Assembly: GCA_021799035.1 (NCBI GenBank)
Contig: JAJZBG010000005.1
Location: 23,910 to 87,909, forward strand
Source: Actinomycetes bacterium
GTDB taxonomy: Bacteria > Actinomycetota > Acidimicrobiia > Acidimicrobiales > Acidimicrobiaceae
DNA: 64,000 nt
Direction: 5' to 3'
The notes under the pieces are model-generated. The model was given only the letters and a program-made list of their open reading frames with translations. It searched no databases and was not told the DNA's origin. Of the stretch, positions 42,346 to 51,407 are shown piece after piece. The stretch's first letter is position 1, and every line of letters begins with the position of its first letter. Made by a program: the position numbers and the translations under genes.

Positions 42346-43125
42346 TTAAGCTTTCCCAGCCGACGCCGGCTTGGCCTGGTCTCCGAACTTGCCTAGCGCA
42401 GCCTTGCGCTCTGGTGAGAAGTAACAGACATTCGAGACCTCTATGTCAAAATCAAAACCCTGGCGAAAACCGACAAGGTGATCAACCGATCGCTTGACGC
42501 CGCGCACCGCGGTCTGGACATTGCTGCAGATAAGCTTGGCTATTTCCGAAGCTCTCTCTTCGACTACATCGTCGGCAACCAGATGGGAAACAACCCCCAT
42601 CGAGTACGCCTCTTGAGCATCGATGCGGCGACCAGTCATGGCCAACTCCTTAGTACGAAGCGGCCCGGCAATTCTCGTGAGCAGCTGGAGCGCCCCTCCA
42701 GCAGGTATAAGACCCCAACGGGCCTCCGGCAAGCCAAACTGGGCCGACACTCCTGCAATAATCACATCCGCCGAAAGGGCCAGCTCGAAGCCGCCGCCCA
42801 GGCAGTAGCCCGAGACTGCAGCAATCATGGGCTTTGATCGTTCGTTCATAGCCAGGAAAAATGGAAATACGACGCTTCTCCTGTAGCTATCGGCTTCCTC
42901 GTCGCTAATACCCTGCCGCTCCTTCAGATCGACACCGACGCAAAAAGCCTTTCGCCCGGCCCCTTGAATGACCGTCACTTTCACCTTGGGATCCGCCTCG
43001 AGGTCTTCGACAGTTCGCCTCAACTCGTGAAAGAGATCCCTATTCAAGGCGTTCAATGCCTCAGGCCTGTTCAGAGTCACCCAAGCGATGCCGTCCTCGG
43101 ATTCAAGCTGCACAAGACCAGTCAT
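42346..43125 (-). CDS. Enoyl-CoA hydratase
   Basis: A 259-residue crotonase with both catalytic glutamates in place: CLGGGFELALSAD and QFGLPEARWGLIPAGG. The segment INxPEALNALN near the start (TLNRPEALNALN) is the family opening. Expected to add water to an enoyl-CoA. The longer WGLIPAGGALQLL loop differs from the usual PGxGGTQRL, so substrate may be bulky. It lies 12 bases after the next crotonase gene in the operon. Confidence 0.88.
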   Translation of the reverse strand: MTGLVQLESEDGIAWVTLNRPEALNALNRDLFHELRRTVEDLEADPKVKVTVIQGAGRKAFCVGVDLKERQGISDEEADSYRRSVVFPFFLAMNERSKPMIAAVSGYCLGGGFELALSADVIIAGVSAQFGLPEARWGLIPAGGALQLLTRIAGPLRTKELAMTGRRIDAQEAYSMGVVSHLVADDVVEERASEIAKLICSNVQTAVRGVKRSVDHLVGFRQGFDFDIEVSNVCYFSPERKAALGKFGDQAKPASAGKA

Positions 43126-43137
43126 GATGTCATGCCC

Positions 43138-43917
43138 CTAACGCCCGCGAAATACCGCGCTGCGCTTTTCCCGAAAGGCAGAAATTCCCTCACGGAGGTC
43201 CTCGCTCGCGAACAAAGCAGCGACGCCCATTCTTTCCAAGGCGAGGCCAGTGCTGAGCGGACTGTCATTTCCAAGGTAAAATACCTGCAAAAGTATCCTC
43301 ATCGCCAAGGGGCTGAAGCCTGCAAGCCTCTCAGCCAGGGCCGAAGTCCTGTCGCTCAGCTCAGCTGCGGGAACGACCTGATTTGCCAACCCCAGTTCGT
43401 AGGCCCTTTCGGCTGAGATTATCTCGCCCGTCAGCAGCATCTCTATTGCAACTCCCTGCCCTACGGCATGGACCAAACGCTGAGTCCCCCCATATCCCGG
43501 AATCGCTCCGAGCGTTATCTCCGGGAAGCCAACACGGGCTGAGTCTGCCATGATGCGCAAAGTGGCCGCGAGCGACAGTTCAAATCCCGCACCCAGTGCC
43601 AAGCCATTAACAGCGGCGATCACTGGCTTTCCAATAGCCTCGATCCGCTGATACAGAGCTTGAGCCTTTTCTGAGAGCATCATCATTTCGGCTGAGCTCT
43701 TTGACTCCAACTCTTTCAGATCCGCGCCAGCCGAGAACACCTTCTCTCCGCTTCCGGTGATGACCGCAACACGCAAATCTTCTTGAGAAGCAACGGTGTA
43801 AAACACTTCGTCCAGATCGGCCAACGCCTCCTCATTCAGAGTGTTCATCGCCTCTGGACGGTCGATAGTGATGTTCGCGATGCTTCCCTCGATACCAAGT
43901 AAGACAGAACTTCCCAT
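43138..43917 (-). CDS. Enoyl-CoA hydratase
   Basis: A 259-residue crotonase with the full canonical signature: ALGAGFELSLAATLRI and RVGFPEITLGAIPGYGGTQR, both catalytic Glu present. Classical short-chain or PaaF-type hydratase. Third of the three crotonases in this operon. It lies 10 bases after the thiolase gene. Confidence 0.9.
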   Translation of the reverse strand: MGSSVLLGIEGSIANITIDRPEAMNTLNEEALADLDEVFYTVASQEDLRVAVITGSGEKVFSAGADLKELESKSSAEMMMLSEKAQALYQRIEAIGKPVIAAVNGLALGAGFELSLAATLRIMADSARVGFPEITLGAIPGYGGTQRLVHAVGQGVAIEMLLTGEIISAERAYELGLANQVVPAAELSDRTSALAERLAGFSPLAMRILLQVFYLGNDSPLSTGLALERMGVAALFASEDLREGISAFREKRSAVFRGR

Positions 43918-43926
43918 TTCAGACCT

Positions 43927-45111
43927 TCAATTCTCGCGACGGATCACCATGGCAGTGCTCACGCCTCCCCCGCCACAAATCCCTGCGACGCCGAACTCCT
44001 GATCCCTAATGCGCAGGGCGTTGTAAAGGGAGACCAGGATCCTTCCACCGGATATTCCTGTTGGATGGCTCATTGCAATGGCACCGCCGTGGACATTCAC
44101 TCTGCTTCTGTCCCAACCCAGCACGCGCTCATTGACAAGCATTTGGACAGCGAAGGCTTCATTAACCTCTATTAGGTCCATATCGCCCAACGTCATTCCC
44201 GCCTTGCCTAGAGCAGCCGGGATGGCCACACCTGGTCCCTCACCCATGAACTCCGGCTCCACACCAACCTGCGCAAAAGCCAGGACTGAAAACAGAGGGC
44301 GCCACCCCTTGCGCTCCGCTTCATCGCGGCTCGTCACCACGAGTGCAACCCCGCCATCTCCCATGCTGCATGAATTTCCAGCAGTAACAGAGCCGTCCTG
44401 GTCAAATGACGGCCGAAGACGAGCCAGCTTTTCCAGTGAAGTGTCTCGCCGGATAGATTCATCGTGATCCAATCGCTCGATCTGCGGATCGAGTCCAGCA
44501 AGCGAAGATGACGAGACGATCTCCCACTTCATGTGGCCATTGTCTTCCGCGGCCGCCGCTTTCTGGTGGGATTCAAGCGCAAAGGCGTCTTGCTCCTCAC
44601 GGCTGATCCCGTACTTCTTCACAAGGTTTTCTGCAGTCTGACCCATGGTCATGCCACATAACGGATCCACCGTGTCGCTCCAAGCATCCTCCAGGGTCCG
44701 GTTCCCCAATTTGATGCCTTCCCAGCGGAGGTTCTTCATCATGAACGGCATGGTGCTCATAGACTCCATTCCACCCGCGACTACAGTCCGAGACTCGCCG
44801 GTCCAGATCGATTGACTTGCAAGCATCACGCTTTTCATTCCCGAAGGACAAGCCATGTTGATCGTCGCTGCGGGAACCGAAACCGGGATGCCGGCCCGGA
44901 CAGCCGCTGTCCTTACCGGATTGGGTCCGTTGCCCGCTTGACGGCAATGGCCAAGCATGACGGCATCGACGTCCTCAGGAGCAACGCTTCCCGCATCCAG
45001 CGCGCCCTTGATCGCAGCTGCACCCAGGTTGGCTGCAGGAACATCTCTGAGCGTCCCACCGAAGCGACCCAGAGGAGTCCGTGCCATTCCGACAATTACA
45101 ATGTCTTCCAC
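43927..45111 (-). CDS. Acetyl-CoA C-acyltransferase (thiolase)
   Basis: Thiolytic cleavage of 3-ketoacyl-CoA to acetyl-CoA and a shortened acyl-CoA. The 394-residue product has the nucleophile Cys in NMACPSGMKSVMLASQ, His in GGAIAMSHPTGISGGRILVS, and the second Cys in GICGGGGVSTAMV. The GTG start has GGAG seven bases upstream. The MSHPTG loop (usual LGHPLG) suggests an unusual acyl pocket. Confidence 0.93.
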   Translation of the reverse strand: MEDIVIVGMARTPLGRFGGTLRDVPAANLGAAAIKGALDAGSVAPEDVDAVMLGHCRQAGNGPNPVRTAAVRAGIPVSVPAATINMACPSGMKSVMLASQSIWTGESRTVVAGGMESMSTMPFMMKNLRWEGIKLGNRTLEDAWSDTVDPLCGMTMGQTAENLVKKYGISREEQDAFALESHQKAAAAEDNGHMKWEIVSSSSLAGLDPQIERLDHDESIRRDTSLEKLARLRPSFDQDGSVTAGNSCSMGDGGVALVVTSRDEAERKGWRPLFSVLAFAQVGVEPEFMGEGPGVAIPAALGKAGMTLGDMDLIEVNEAFAVQMLVNERVLGWDRSRVNVHGGAIAMSHPTGISGGRILVSLYNALRIRDQEFGVAGICGGGGVSTAMVIRREN

Positions 45112-45163
45112 CGAATTGCTCCTTCGCCTCTAAGTTGAATGACAGTAAATGGCTGATCAAAGA

Positions 45164-46018
45164 TCATTCGTAGACGTAGAAGCCACGTCCGGACTTTCTG
45201 CCCAGATATCCCGAAGCAACCAGAGATCGATGCAGTGGGCATGGCAAGAACTTGTTCCCGCCGCACTTCTCATTCAGATCCTCCAAGATGTGCAGCATGG
45301 TGTCGAGCCCAACAAAATCACCCAGTTGAAGCGGACCCATCGGGAAGTTGAACCCGTCCCTCATTGCCTGATCCACATCCTCTGCAGTGGATACTCCCTC
45401 ATAAACGGTCCACACTGCCTCGTTGAACATCGGCATGTAAACACGGTTGGTGATGAACCCAGGCGAATCCTTTTTCACCTCGACAGGAGACTTCTGGACT
45501 TTCTCAAGGAACTCTTGCACAGCTGCCAGGGTCTCGTCACTGGTCCTTAGGCCACGGATCACTTCCACAAGACGCATTACAACCACTGGGCTGTGGAAGT
45601 GAACTCCGATGAACCTGTCGGGACGTTGAGTAACTGCAGCCATGGGGCTTATCGGCAATGCGGAGGTGTTGGAAGCAAAGATCGTTCCCTCTGGCATAAC
45701 TTTGTCCAAAGCACGGAACACTTCCCGCTTGACGTCAAGGTTTTCGAAAACGGCCTCAATCACCAAGTCAGCTTCTTTGGCTTCTTCGAATGTCGCTACG
45801 GGAATCACTCGGCCCATTATCTCCTGGGCCTCCTCCTCTGAAAGCTTCCCTTTCTTTACCCGTCCATTGATCTGCTCTGCGATGCGGTCTACTCCACGGC
45901 TAATGGAAGCCTGGTCATTGTCGTAAACATACGTCGTCAGACCTGCTTGAGCTGACGTCTGGGCAATTCCATGGCCCATCATTCCAAGGCCTACAACCAA
46001 CACCTTTTCAATACTCAA
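45164..46018 (-). CDS. 3-hydroxybutyryl-CoA dehydrogenase-like (second of two)
   Basis: A 284-residue NAD-dependent 3-hydroxyacyl-CoA dehydrogenase. Rossmann start VLVVGLGMMGHGIAQTSAQA, catalytic region reading HFHSPV instead of the usual HFFNP, C-terminal domain DSPGFITNRVYMPMFNEAVW and FPMGPLQLGDFVGLDTML. The active His is kept, but the HFHSP change next to it may shift substrate choice compared with the first copy. TTG start with AGGGA four to five bases before. Confidence 0.9.
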   Translation of the reverse strand: MSIEKVLVVGLGMMGHGIAQTSAQAGLTTYVYDNDQASISRGVDRIAEQINGRVKKGKLSEEEAQEIMGRVIPVATFEEAKEADLVIEAVFENLDVKREVFRALDKVMPEGTIFASNTSALPISPMAAVTQRPDRFIGVHFHSPVVVMRLVEVIRGLRTSDETLAAVQEFLEKVQKSPVEVKKDSPGFITNRVYMPMFNEAVWTVYEGVSTAEDVDQAMRDGFNFPMGPLQLGDFVGLDTMLHILEDLNEKCGGNKFLPCPLHRSLVASGYLGRKSGRGFYVYE

Positions 46019-46051
46019 CGTTAATCCCTTCTTTTTTGCAATGCGAAAGTG

Positions 46052-46903
46052 CTAATCGATCCCGTAGACCCGGGCCGCGTTGTCGTGCAGTATCAGCTGA
46101 GCGACTTCGTCTTTGAGGCCCATATCGTTACGGATGTAGTCCACCGCTGGCTTGTGCAGAACCGCTGGGTAGTTGCTACCCCACAGAACCTTCGTCTTGC
46201 CGCGACTCTTCAAGAAGTTCACCAGAGTCTGCTCAAGATATTGCGGGGCATGAGCGTCGATACCCAAAAACACGTTTTCGTGTTTCCAGGCGAGAGCGAT
46301 CATCTCCTCTGTCCAGGGCCAACCAGTGTGAGCTCCAATGATCTTGAGTTCTGGAAAGTCGATGGCGATGTCGTCAAGGTCAATTGGACGGCCCAACTCG
46401 CTTGGCATCTTTTCCGCCGAGTGGCCAACCTGCATCGACACCGGCACCCCGAGCTCGGCACATTTCGCGTAGAGCGGGTAGTAGAGGCGGTGATTCAGGG
46501 GAATTCCGAAGCCGTAAGTGTGAATGTAGACTCCGCGAAAACCAAGATCTTTGACCGCGTGTTCAACTTTTCTCACTCCGTCGAGGCGAGTGAAAGGGTT
46601 GAAGCCGGCAATTCCGACGAACCGGTCTGGGTACTTTTCAACGACTGCGTAGATCTCTTCCTCGGTGATATCCCAGATCATGCGGTTCTTTCTCTCCGCC
46701 ATCATTCGAACGGCAGGAATCAGCACCTTCGACACACCCGCTTCGTCCATCATCCTGACGAAATCATCTACGGATATGCCTTTGACCCTATCCTCCATAT
46801 GCCACCATTTGATGAGGACCTGAAACTCCTCCTGACCTCGCCAGTTCTTCTCCATGCTCTCTTCGGTGAAGAGATTGCACAAGATATCGATTGCCCCTGT
46901 CAT
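46052..46903 (-). CDS. Amidohydrolase-fold protein lacking the metal-binding HxH and Asp
   Basis: A 283-residue ACMSD/amidohydrolase_2-type TIM barrel (DRFVGIAGFNPFTRLDGVRK, LGFRGVYIHTYGFGIPLNHR). The first-strand D-x-H-x-H reads IDILCN (L8 and N10 in place of His), and the last-strand GSDxP Asp reads GSNYP (N244). H161 and H192 remain. A normal divalent-metal decarboxylase or hydrolase is therefore unlikely. Actinobacterial hydroxycinnamate pathways use amidohydrolase-fold beta-ketoacyl-CoA hydrolases, so such a retro-Claisen role is an attractive inference. It lies 6 bases after the 81-residue unknown gene. Confidence 0.8.
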   Translation of the reverse strand: MTGAIDILCNLFTEESMEKNWRGQEEFQVLIKWWHMEDRVKGISVDDFVRMMDEAGVSKVLIPAVRMMAERKNRMIWDITEEEIYAVVEKYPDRFVGIAGFNPFTRLDGVRKVEHAVKDLGFRGVYIHTYGFGIPLNHRLYYPLYAKCAELGVPVSMQVGHSAEKMPSELGRPIDLDDIAIDFPELKIIGAHTGWPWTEEMIALAWKHENVFLGIDAHAPQYLEQTLVNFLKSRGKTKVLWGSNYPAVLHKPAVDYIRNDMGLKDEVAQLILHDNAARVYGID

Positions 46904-46909
46904 GGTTTA

Positions 46910-47155
46910 CTAAACCTCCGCTGGTGTAGTGGTTGTTAGAAATTGATGCTGTGCCAACACAGCATCAAGAGCTGACTTCCGCTCCCCCTCAGGAGTCAAC
47001 CCGCGCACCTCCCCCAAGAGCCAAAGTGCCGTATGAAATTGAATGTCCGCATCCTGCAGCAGACGCTCAATCGCCGGAGATGGCGCCTCTTGCATCAGGA
47101 TTCCGAGATCGTGGCGAACATTGTCCAAATATGCGACATATTTTTGATGTTCCAT
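46910..47155 (-). CDS. Small hypothetical protein between ligase and amidohydrolase
   Basis: Not recognised. An 81-residue helical acidic protein (MEHQKYVAYLDNVRHDLGIL, IQFHTALWLLGEVRGL). The ATG has GGAGGG six bases upstream, one of the best ribosome sites in the operon, so it is a real gene. It is encoded tightly with the metal-less amidohydrolase and could be its partner or a small subunit; that is inference. Confidence 0.75.
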   Translation of the reverse strand: MEHQKYVAYLDNVRHDLGILMQEAPSPAIERLLQDADIQFHTALWLLGEVRGLTPEGERKSALDAVLAQHQFLTTTTPAEV

Positions 47156-47192
47156 GAATTACCCTCCCTGCTTCTCTAGGCTGTCCACGAAT

Positions 47193-48572
47193 TCACGCCT
47201 TCTTGGCCCGGTGATCGAAAAATCGCTTGGCTTTGAGTTCATACCTTGGCAGGCTGCTAGGCTCCACGACCTCGACATTGATAGTGACGCCTATCTTTGC
47301 CTTCAGCACAGCCTGAAGATCCTTCTCCATTGGTACGTATCTTTCGGCAGGCGTGCCAGGTCTCGGCTCGACTTTGACCGTCACTTCGTCATTGAGTCGC
47401 CCTGGAGCGACATGCAGCTCGTAATGATTGCTAAGGCCTGGAACGTCGCTGAGCAGGTATTCGATTGCGGCTGGATAGACGTTCGTTCCCTTGATCGTGA
47501 TCATGTCGTCGGTGCGACCTAGGACTCCGCCTTCATAGAGGAGCCAGGTGCGACCACAGCTGCAAACGTCATAGTGTGCTCGAACCAGGTCATGCGTCCG
47601 GTACTTGATCACAGGCTGCGCCATTTGTATATAGCTGGTTATCACGTTCTCTCCAACCTCGCCAGGCCCGACTGGGTTACCTGATGAATCGAGAACCGTA
47701 GCATACCCCTGATCCTCGCCGAAATGACAACCCTGCTGGTCAGGGCAACCGGGCGCGATAGCGCCTGCCTCCCCAACGCCGTACAATTCATAGGCCTTCG
47801 CTCCCCAAGCGACTTCGATCGCCTGGCGCGTCGTCGGAATGCCGGGGCCTGGCTCGCCAGCGTGAATGGTGTACTTAATTGCGGTTTCGCTGGTGTCAAT
47901 GCCGAGTTCTTTCGCGAGCTCCGCGAGATAAAGAGCGTACGTCGGAGTCGAAACCAATACCGTCGGCTTCAGAAGCTCTATCTGATGGAGACGCTGTTCC
48001 GAGTTGAGCCCGCCCCCGCTGATAACTGTCGCGCCAAGGCAGCGTACCCCCCAGTAGGCACTCCAAAATCCGGTGTACATTCCCCATGGAAATGCGAAAT
48101 AGAAAGAGTCGTGCGGACGAATACCCACTCCCCAGTAAAGGTATGCCCACTGCTCTCCGTATTGAAGCTGGGTATGCAGCGAGAAAGGAATCTTCAGCGG
48201 CGTGCCAGTCGATCCAGACGTTTGAAAATGATAAAGGTAGTAGTCCGGGCTCAAAGCAACACTGTCACCCCAAGGCGGATCGGCTGACTGGGCTTTGACA
48301 AGGTCTTTCTTGTCGATTGTTGGAACGTAACGGTTGAAGTCATCCAGAGTCCGAATGTCCTCTGGAGCCAGGCCAGCCTCCTTGTAAAGCTCGTGATAGA
48401 AGGGCACACGATCGTACGCATAGCGCAACAGCGCCTGCAACCTTTTCAAATGCAGCTCGTTCAGCTGCTCCCGAGGCATTGTCTCGGTGTATTCATTCCA
48501 AAATGACCCTGATTGGGACCGGGCGCTCAGCAACGGCTGCTTCCGCAGTAAATTCACGTCTGCTACTGACAC
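47193..48572 (-). CDS. Phenylacetate-CoA ligase family protein (PaaK-like)
   Basis: ATP-dependent activation of an aromatic or related acid to its CoA thioester, first step of the pathway. The ~459-residue product has the PaaK opening (WNEYTETMPREQLNELHLKR), P-loop HFQTSGSTGTPLKIPFS, YELYGVGEAGAIAPGC with a CxxxxGCH segment, and a C-terminal domain (DDMITIKGTNVYPAAIEYLL, YELKAKRFFDHR). Start choice: GTG 48572 follows GAGG by five bases; the frame upstream to 48962 is Cys/Arg-rich and not protein-like. It heads the operon that runs to 39409. Substrate is not determined by sequence; no PaaABCDE oxygenase is in the window. Confidence 0.88.
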   Translation of the reverse strand: MSVADVNLLRKQPLLSARSQSGSFWNEYTETMPREQLNELHLKRLQALLRYAYDRVPFYHELYKEAGLAPEDIRTLDDFNRYVPTIDKKDLVKAQSADPPWGDSVALSPDYYLYHFQTSGSTGTPLKIPFSLHTQLQYGEQWAYLYWGVGIRPHDSFYFAFPWGMYTGFWSAYWGVRCLGATVISGGGLNSEQRLHQIELLKPTVLVSTPTYALYLAELAKELGIDTSETAIKYTIHAGEPGPGIPTTRQAIEVAWGAKAYELYGVGEAGAIAPGCPDQQGCHFGEDQGYATVLDSSGNPVGPGEVGENVITSYIQMAQPVIKYRTHDLVRAHYDVCSCGRTWLLYEGGVLGRTDDMITIKGTNVYPAAIEYLLSDVPGLSNHYELHVAPGRLNDEVTVKVEPRPGTPAERYVPMEKDLQAVLKAKIGVTINVEVVEPSSLPRYELKAKRFFDHRAKKA

Positions 48573-48952
48573 GGGTACCTCACTTTCACCAACTGCCGAA
48601 TTCCCCAAAACGCCGAACACGCCATGTGCGGCGACCCTTCGACAGCCAAACCATTTCCCTGCCGTTTCGCTCTTGCAGGGTTGGAAAAGGCCGCCTGCCT
48701 TACCTGACTCAGTCGAGCACCCAGCTCGCAGAGACTGGTCTGATCCATCGCAATTTGGTAAGTCTCTGCGGCCAGAGCTCCAAGCTTCTCGCCCATTCCC
48801 ACGGGGGCAGAGCCGGTTCTCTTTCCTTTTGGACCTTTTGGCGCCTCTCGTCGCAGCCCCATCATAAAAAGTCCCGAGCGTCGACTTCTCCGAACCAAAA
48901 CCTCCCTTCGCCTGAGATATTTCTCGGCAAGACTTACAGCACTCACAATTTA
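48573..48952 (-). other. ~380-base leader between operator and PaaK-like gene, with a doubtful small ORF
   Basis: The predicted transcript (start near 48964) runs ~390 bases before the ligase start. A minus-strand open frame (48563-48946, GTG start without ribosome site) ends overlapping the ligase start by 10 bases, as in coupled genes. Its composition (AAETYQIAMDQTSLCELGAR in the middle, basic N-terminus) is ambiguous. No homology is recognised. Confidence 0.35.
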
Positions 48953-48999
48953 TTGCATGCATTTATGTAGACAATATGTCCTTTGTCACAGTATTGCAA
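48953..48999 (-). promoter_or_regulatory. Promoter with GntR-type palindromic operator (copy 2)
   Basis: On the minus strand TTGCAA (48999-48994), 17 bases, TATTGT (48976-48971), overlapped by a 22-bp palindrome (48953-48974) that differs from the other two copies by one base (TTGCATGCAT instead of TTGCATACAT at one arm). It drives the PaaK-like operon. Confidence 0.8.
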
Positions 49000-49212
49000 A
49001 TGGAGGCATCCCACAATCACAGACATAGGCCAGCATCCGTGTTGCGGTGCAAATATCCATGTTTAACTAGTCTTTTCCATTATTGACTAGCTATCCGGCT
49101 GTGCCGCCGAACACAAGTGGACGAGTCACAAGCCGGCTCAATTTCATCCTTTTTTTGCATGCAATCTTGCCATTGCAATCGACTACCAAGTTGATATCTG
49201 AAATGGTGACCA

Positions 49213-51396
49213 CTAATCGGCTCGAGATGACGAGAATCTGCGCGCGCTCTCATAGAGGTGATCACGCCGGATTGGAACCGGCTTCGTGAAATCACTTTCT
49301 GCAAATGCATTCGTCTTTGCTGAAACCATGAGTTCGGCGACTTCGGCACCAGAGAGTCCCTCCGTCAAACTTGCAACCAGTTCTGAAGCCTCATCGAGGG
49401 ACAGCCCCGGCTCTAGTGCGACCGAGCGAAGATGGATTGACGCAATGGCCGACCTATCGGACACATCAGGGAGCCCCACGTAAACCTTCGCCCCAAGCCT
49501 GCCCGGCCTAAGCACAGCAGGGTCCACAAGATCTGCTCGATTGGTAGCAGCGACGACAACTATCTCGGGTATATCCCGAACGGCATCCAGTTCACCAAGT
49601 ATTTGGTTGACCACACGCTCGGTGGTCTTCGAGCCCTCGTCTGAACCACGAGGCGGCGCAATGGAGTCGAGCTGATCGAGAAAGATTATTGCTGGAGCAA
49701 CTTGGCGTGCCACCTGGAAAATATGTCGGATTGCTTCTTCGGATTCGCCAAGCCACTTGGAAAAGATCTCAGGTCCATCAACAGGCAGGAAATTAACTTT
49801 TGCACTCTGAGCCAAAGCGTGAACCAACATGGTCTTACCCGTTCCGGAGGGACCATGAAGCAAGATCCCGTTCCGAGGAGGAAGATCCATCTGCCTGAAT
49901 GCATCAGCATAGTGAAGAGGGCGAATGACGAGATCTTGGAGCTGCCTTTTCGCCGCTTCAAGCCCGCCAATCTCATCCCAGCTCACACGAGGCGCAGCTA
50001 CAAGTGCCTCCCTCAGTCCTGATGGCCGGATCCGGGTTACAGCAGCGTCGAAATCCACAGCCTCAACCACCAGTTCTATTCCCTTGTCCAGCCGAAAGGC
50101 GTCGCGGTAGTCCCCAAGAGCTCCTCCTTGCCGTCGCAGGGCGTTGAGGCCGGCCTCGCGGCAAAGCTCCATCAGATCAGCCCCCACGAAACCATGAGTC
50201 ACTGCAGCTATATGGCGCAAGTGATCTAGCGCTTCACGAGTGATTGGCATTTCTCTTGTATGGATCTGCAAGATCTCGTAGCGACCTTCCTCTCCAGGAG
50301 GGCCGATGAAGATCTCCCTGTCGAAACGACCGGGCCTGCGCATAGCAACATCGATCGATTCCATTCGGTTCGTTGTGCCGATGACTACAACCCCGTCTAC
50401 CGCTTCTAACCCGTCCATGCAGGACAGAAGGGTGGTTACGGCTCTCACATCGCTCAGAGAGCCAGACTCGCCGCGCCTTGACGCAATGGCATCCACTTCA
50501 TCGATAAAGATCAACGAAGGGGCATGATGAGCGGCCTCACTAAAGATGCGGCGCAGGTTGCCTTCAGTCTCGCCTTGCATCGTCCCGACGACTGCCGGAC
50601 CGTTGATGAAAAAGAAATGAGCATTTACATCATTTGCGATTGCCCTGGCCAAGTAGGTCTTTCCCACGCCTGGGGGACCGTAAAAAATCACGCCTCTCGG
50701 GCAGGTTATTCCCAACTGCCTGTACACGAATGGAAGCTGCAGCGGAAGTTGCACCAGCTCTCTCACGAGTGCTATTTGATCTCGAAGCCCTCCCACGTCC
50801 TCAAAACTGACTTCTGCACTGTTCTCAGTGCTGCCAAGCTCGGGGGACTCCAGGTCAAGATCAGTATCCTCTGCGAACTCGCAAGGGTCGTCATCGACTT
50901 CCACAACCTCGTAAACAGCACCGACGTGCGAGTCATGAAAAGTCGCATATATATAGCCGCCCACACTGCACGGGGTCCTATTGTCAGCCAACAACTGTTG
51001 AAGATGCTCTCGCAATCCATGTGCACGAGACACATCAGTGGGAGCCCTGAGAAGAACGCTACGGGCTGGAGCCAAGTGTGCTAATCGGATCTCGACACGA
51101 TCATCGAGCTTCGCCTTCAAGGTCTTGCGAACGAGTCGGTCCAGGCGGAGAATTGCTGAGCCACGATCATCCTCAATTGGATCGCCCAGGCGCCCAACCG
51201 CTCGTCGACCGTTCCAGCTGGTAATCTCTACAGGATCTCCTACACTCGCTCCCAGCTTTTCCATCAGATCAGAGTCCAGGTATACAAGGAGCCGTGGACT
51301 GGTAGCAGCTTCGAGGGCCGAGCGATCCACAATAGCAGTGACGACGCTCGTGCTGGCTCCCTTTCCGTTTGCTTGATTCAGTCCATTGTCTTTCAC
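49213..51396 (-). CDS. Cdc48/p97-like double AAA+ ATPase with altered second Walker B
   Basis: A ~727-residue unfoldase-type protein related to actinobacterial Cdc48-like ATPase (Cpa). Domains: N-terminal double-psi barrel (residues ~15-150), D1 (Walker A GPPGVGKT ~240-247, Walker B FIDEVD, RRPGRFDRE arginine fingers), D2 (Walker A GPSGTGKT ~515-522, Walker B FLDQLD). In D2 the catalytic Glu is Gln (codon CAG at 49672-49674) and LRPGRLD reads LRPGRLG. D2 should thus bind but hardly hydrolyse ATP. No HbYX proteasome tail. It follows two cupin genes; GTG 51396 is chosen, 12 bases past the cupin stop. Confidence 0.88.
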   Translation of the reverse strand: MKDNGLNQANGKGASTSVVTAIVDRSALEAATSPRLLVYLDSDLMEKLGASVGDPVEITSWNGRRAVGRLGDPIEDDRGSAILRLDRLVRKTLKAKLDDRVEIRLAHLAPARSVLLRAPTDVSRAHGLREHLQQLLADNRTPCSVGGYIYATFHDSHVGAVYEVVEVDDDPCEFAEDTDLDLESPELGSTENSAEVSFEDVGGLRDQIALVRELVQLPLQLPFVYRQLGITCPRGVIFYGPPGVGKTYLARAIANDVNAHFFFINGPAVVGTMQGETEGNLRRIFSEAAHHAPSLIFIDEVDAIASRRGESGSLSDVRAVTTLLSCMDGLEAVDGVVVIGTTNRMESIDVAMRRPGRFDREIFIGPPGEEGRYEILQIHTREMPITREALDHLRHIAAVTHGFVGADLMELCREAGLNALRRQGGALGDYRDAFRLDKGIELVVEAVDFDAAVTRIRPSGLREALVAAPRVSWDEIGGLEAAKRQLQDLVIRPLHYADAFRQMDLPPRNGILLHGPSGTGKTMLVHALAQSAKVNFLPVDGPEIFSKWLGESEEAIRHIFQVARQVAPAIIFLDQLDSIAPPRGSDEGSKTTERVVNQILGELDAVRDIPEIVVVAATNRADLVDPAVLRPGRLGAKVYVGLPDVSDRSAIASIHLRSVALEPGLSLDEASELVASLTEGLSGAEVAELMVSAKTNAFAESDFTKPVPIRRDHLYESARRFSSSRAD

Positions 51397-51407
51397 GTTC
51401 GCGGTCG

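Noticed and set aside
48573..48962. 130-residue N-terminal extension of the PaaK-like ligase
   Set aside because: The translation is Cys/Arg/Gly-rich and unlike the family; the GTG at 48572 has a ribosome site and gives a normal length.
48479..48970. Plus-strand 163-codon frame opposite the ligase leader
   Set aside because: No start context and shadow-like Ser/Arg/His-rich composition.
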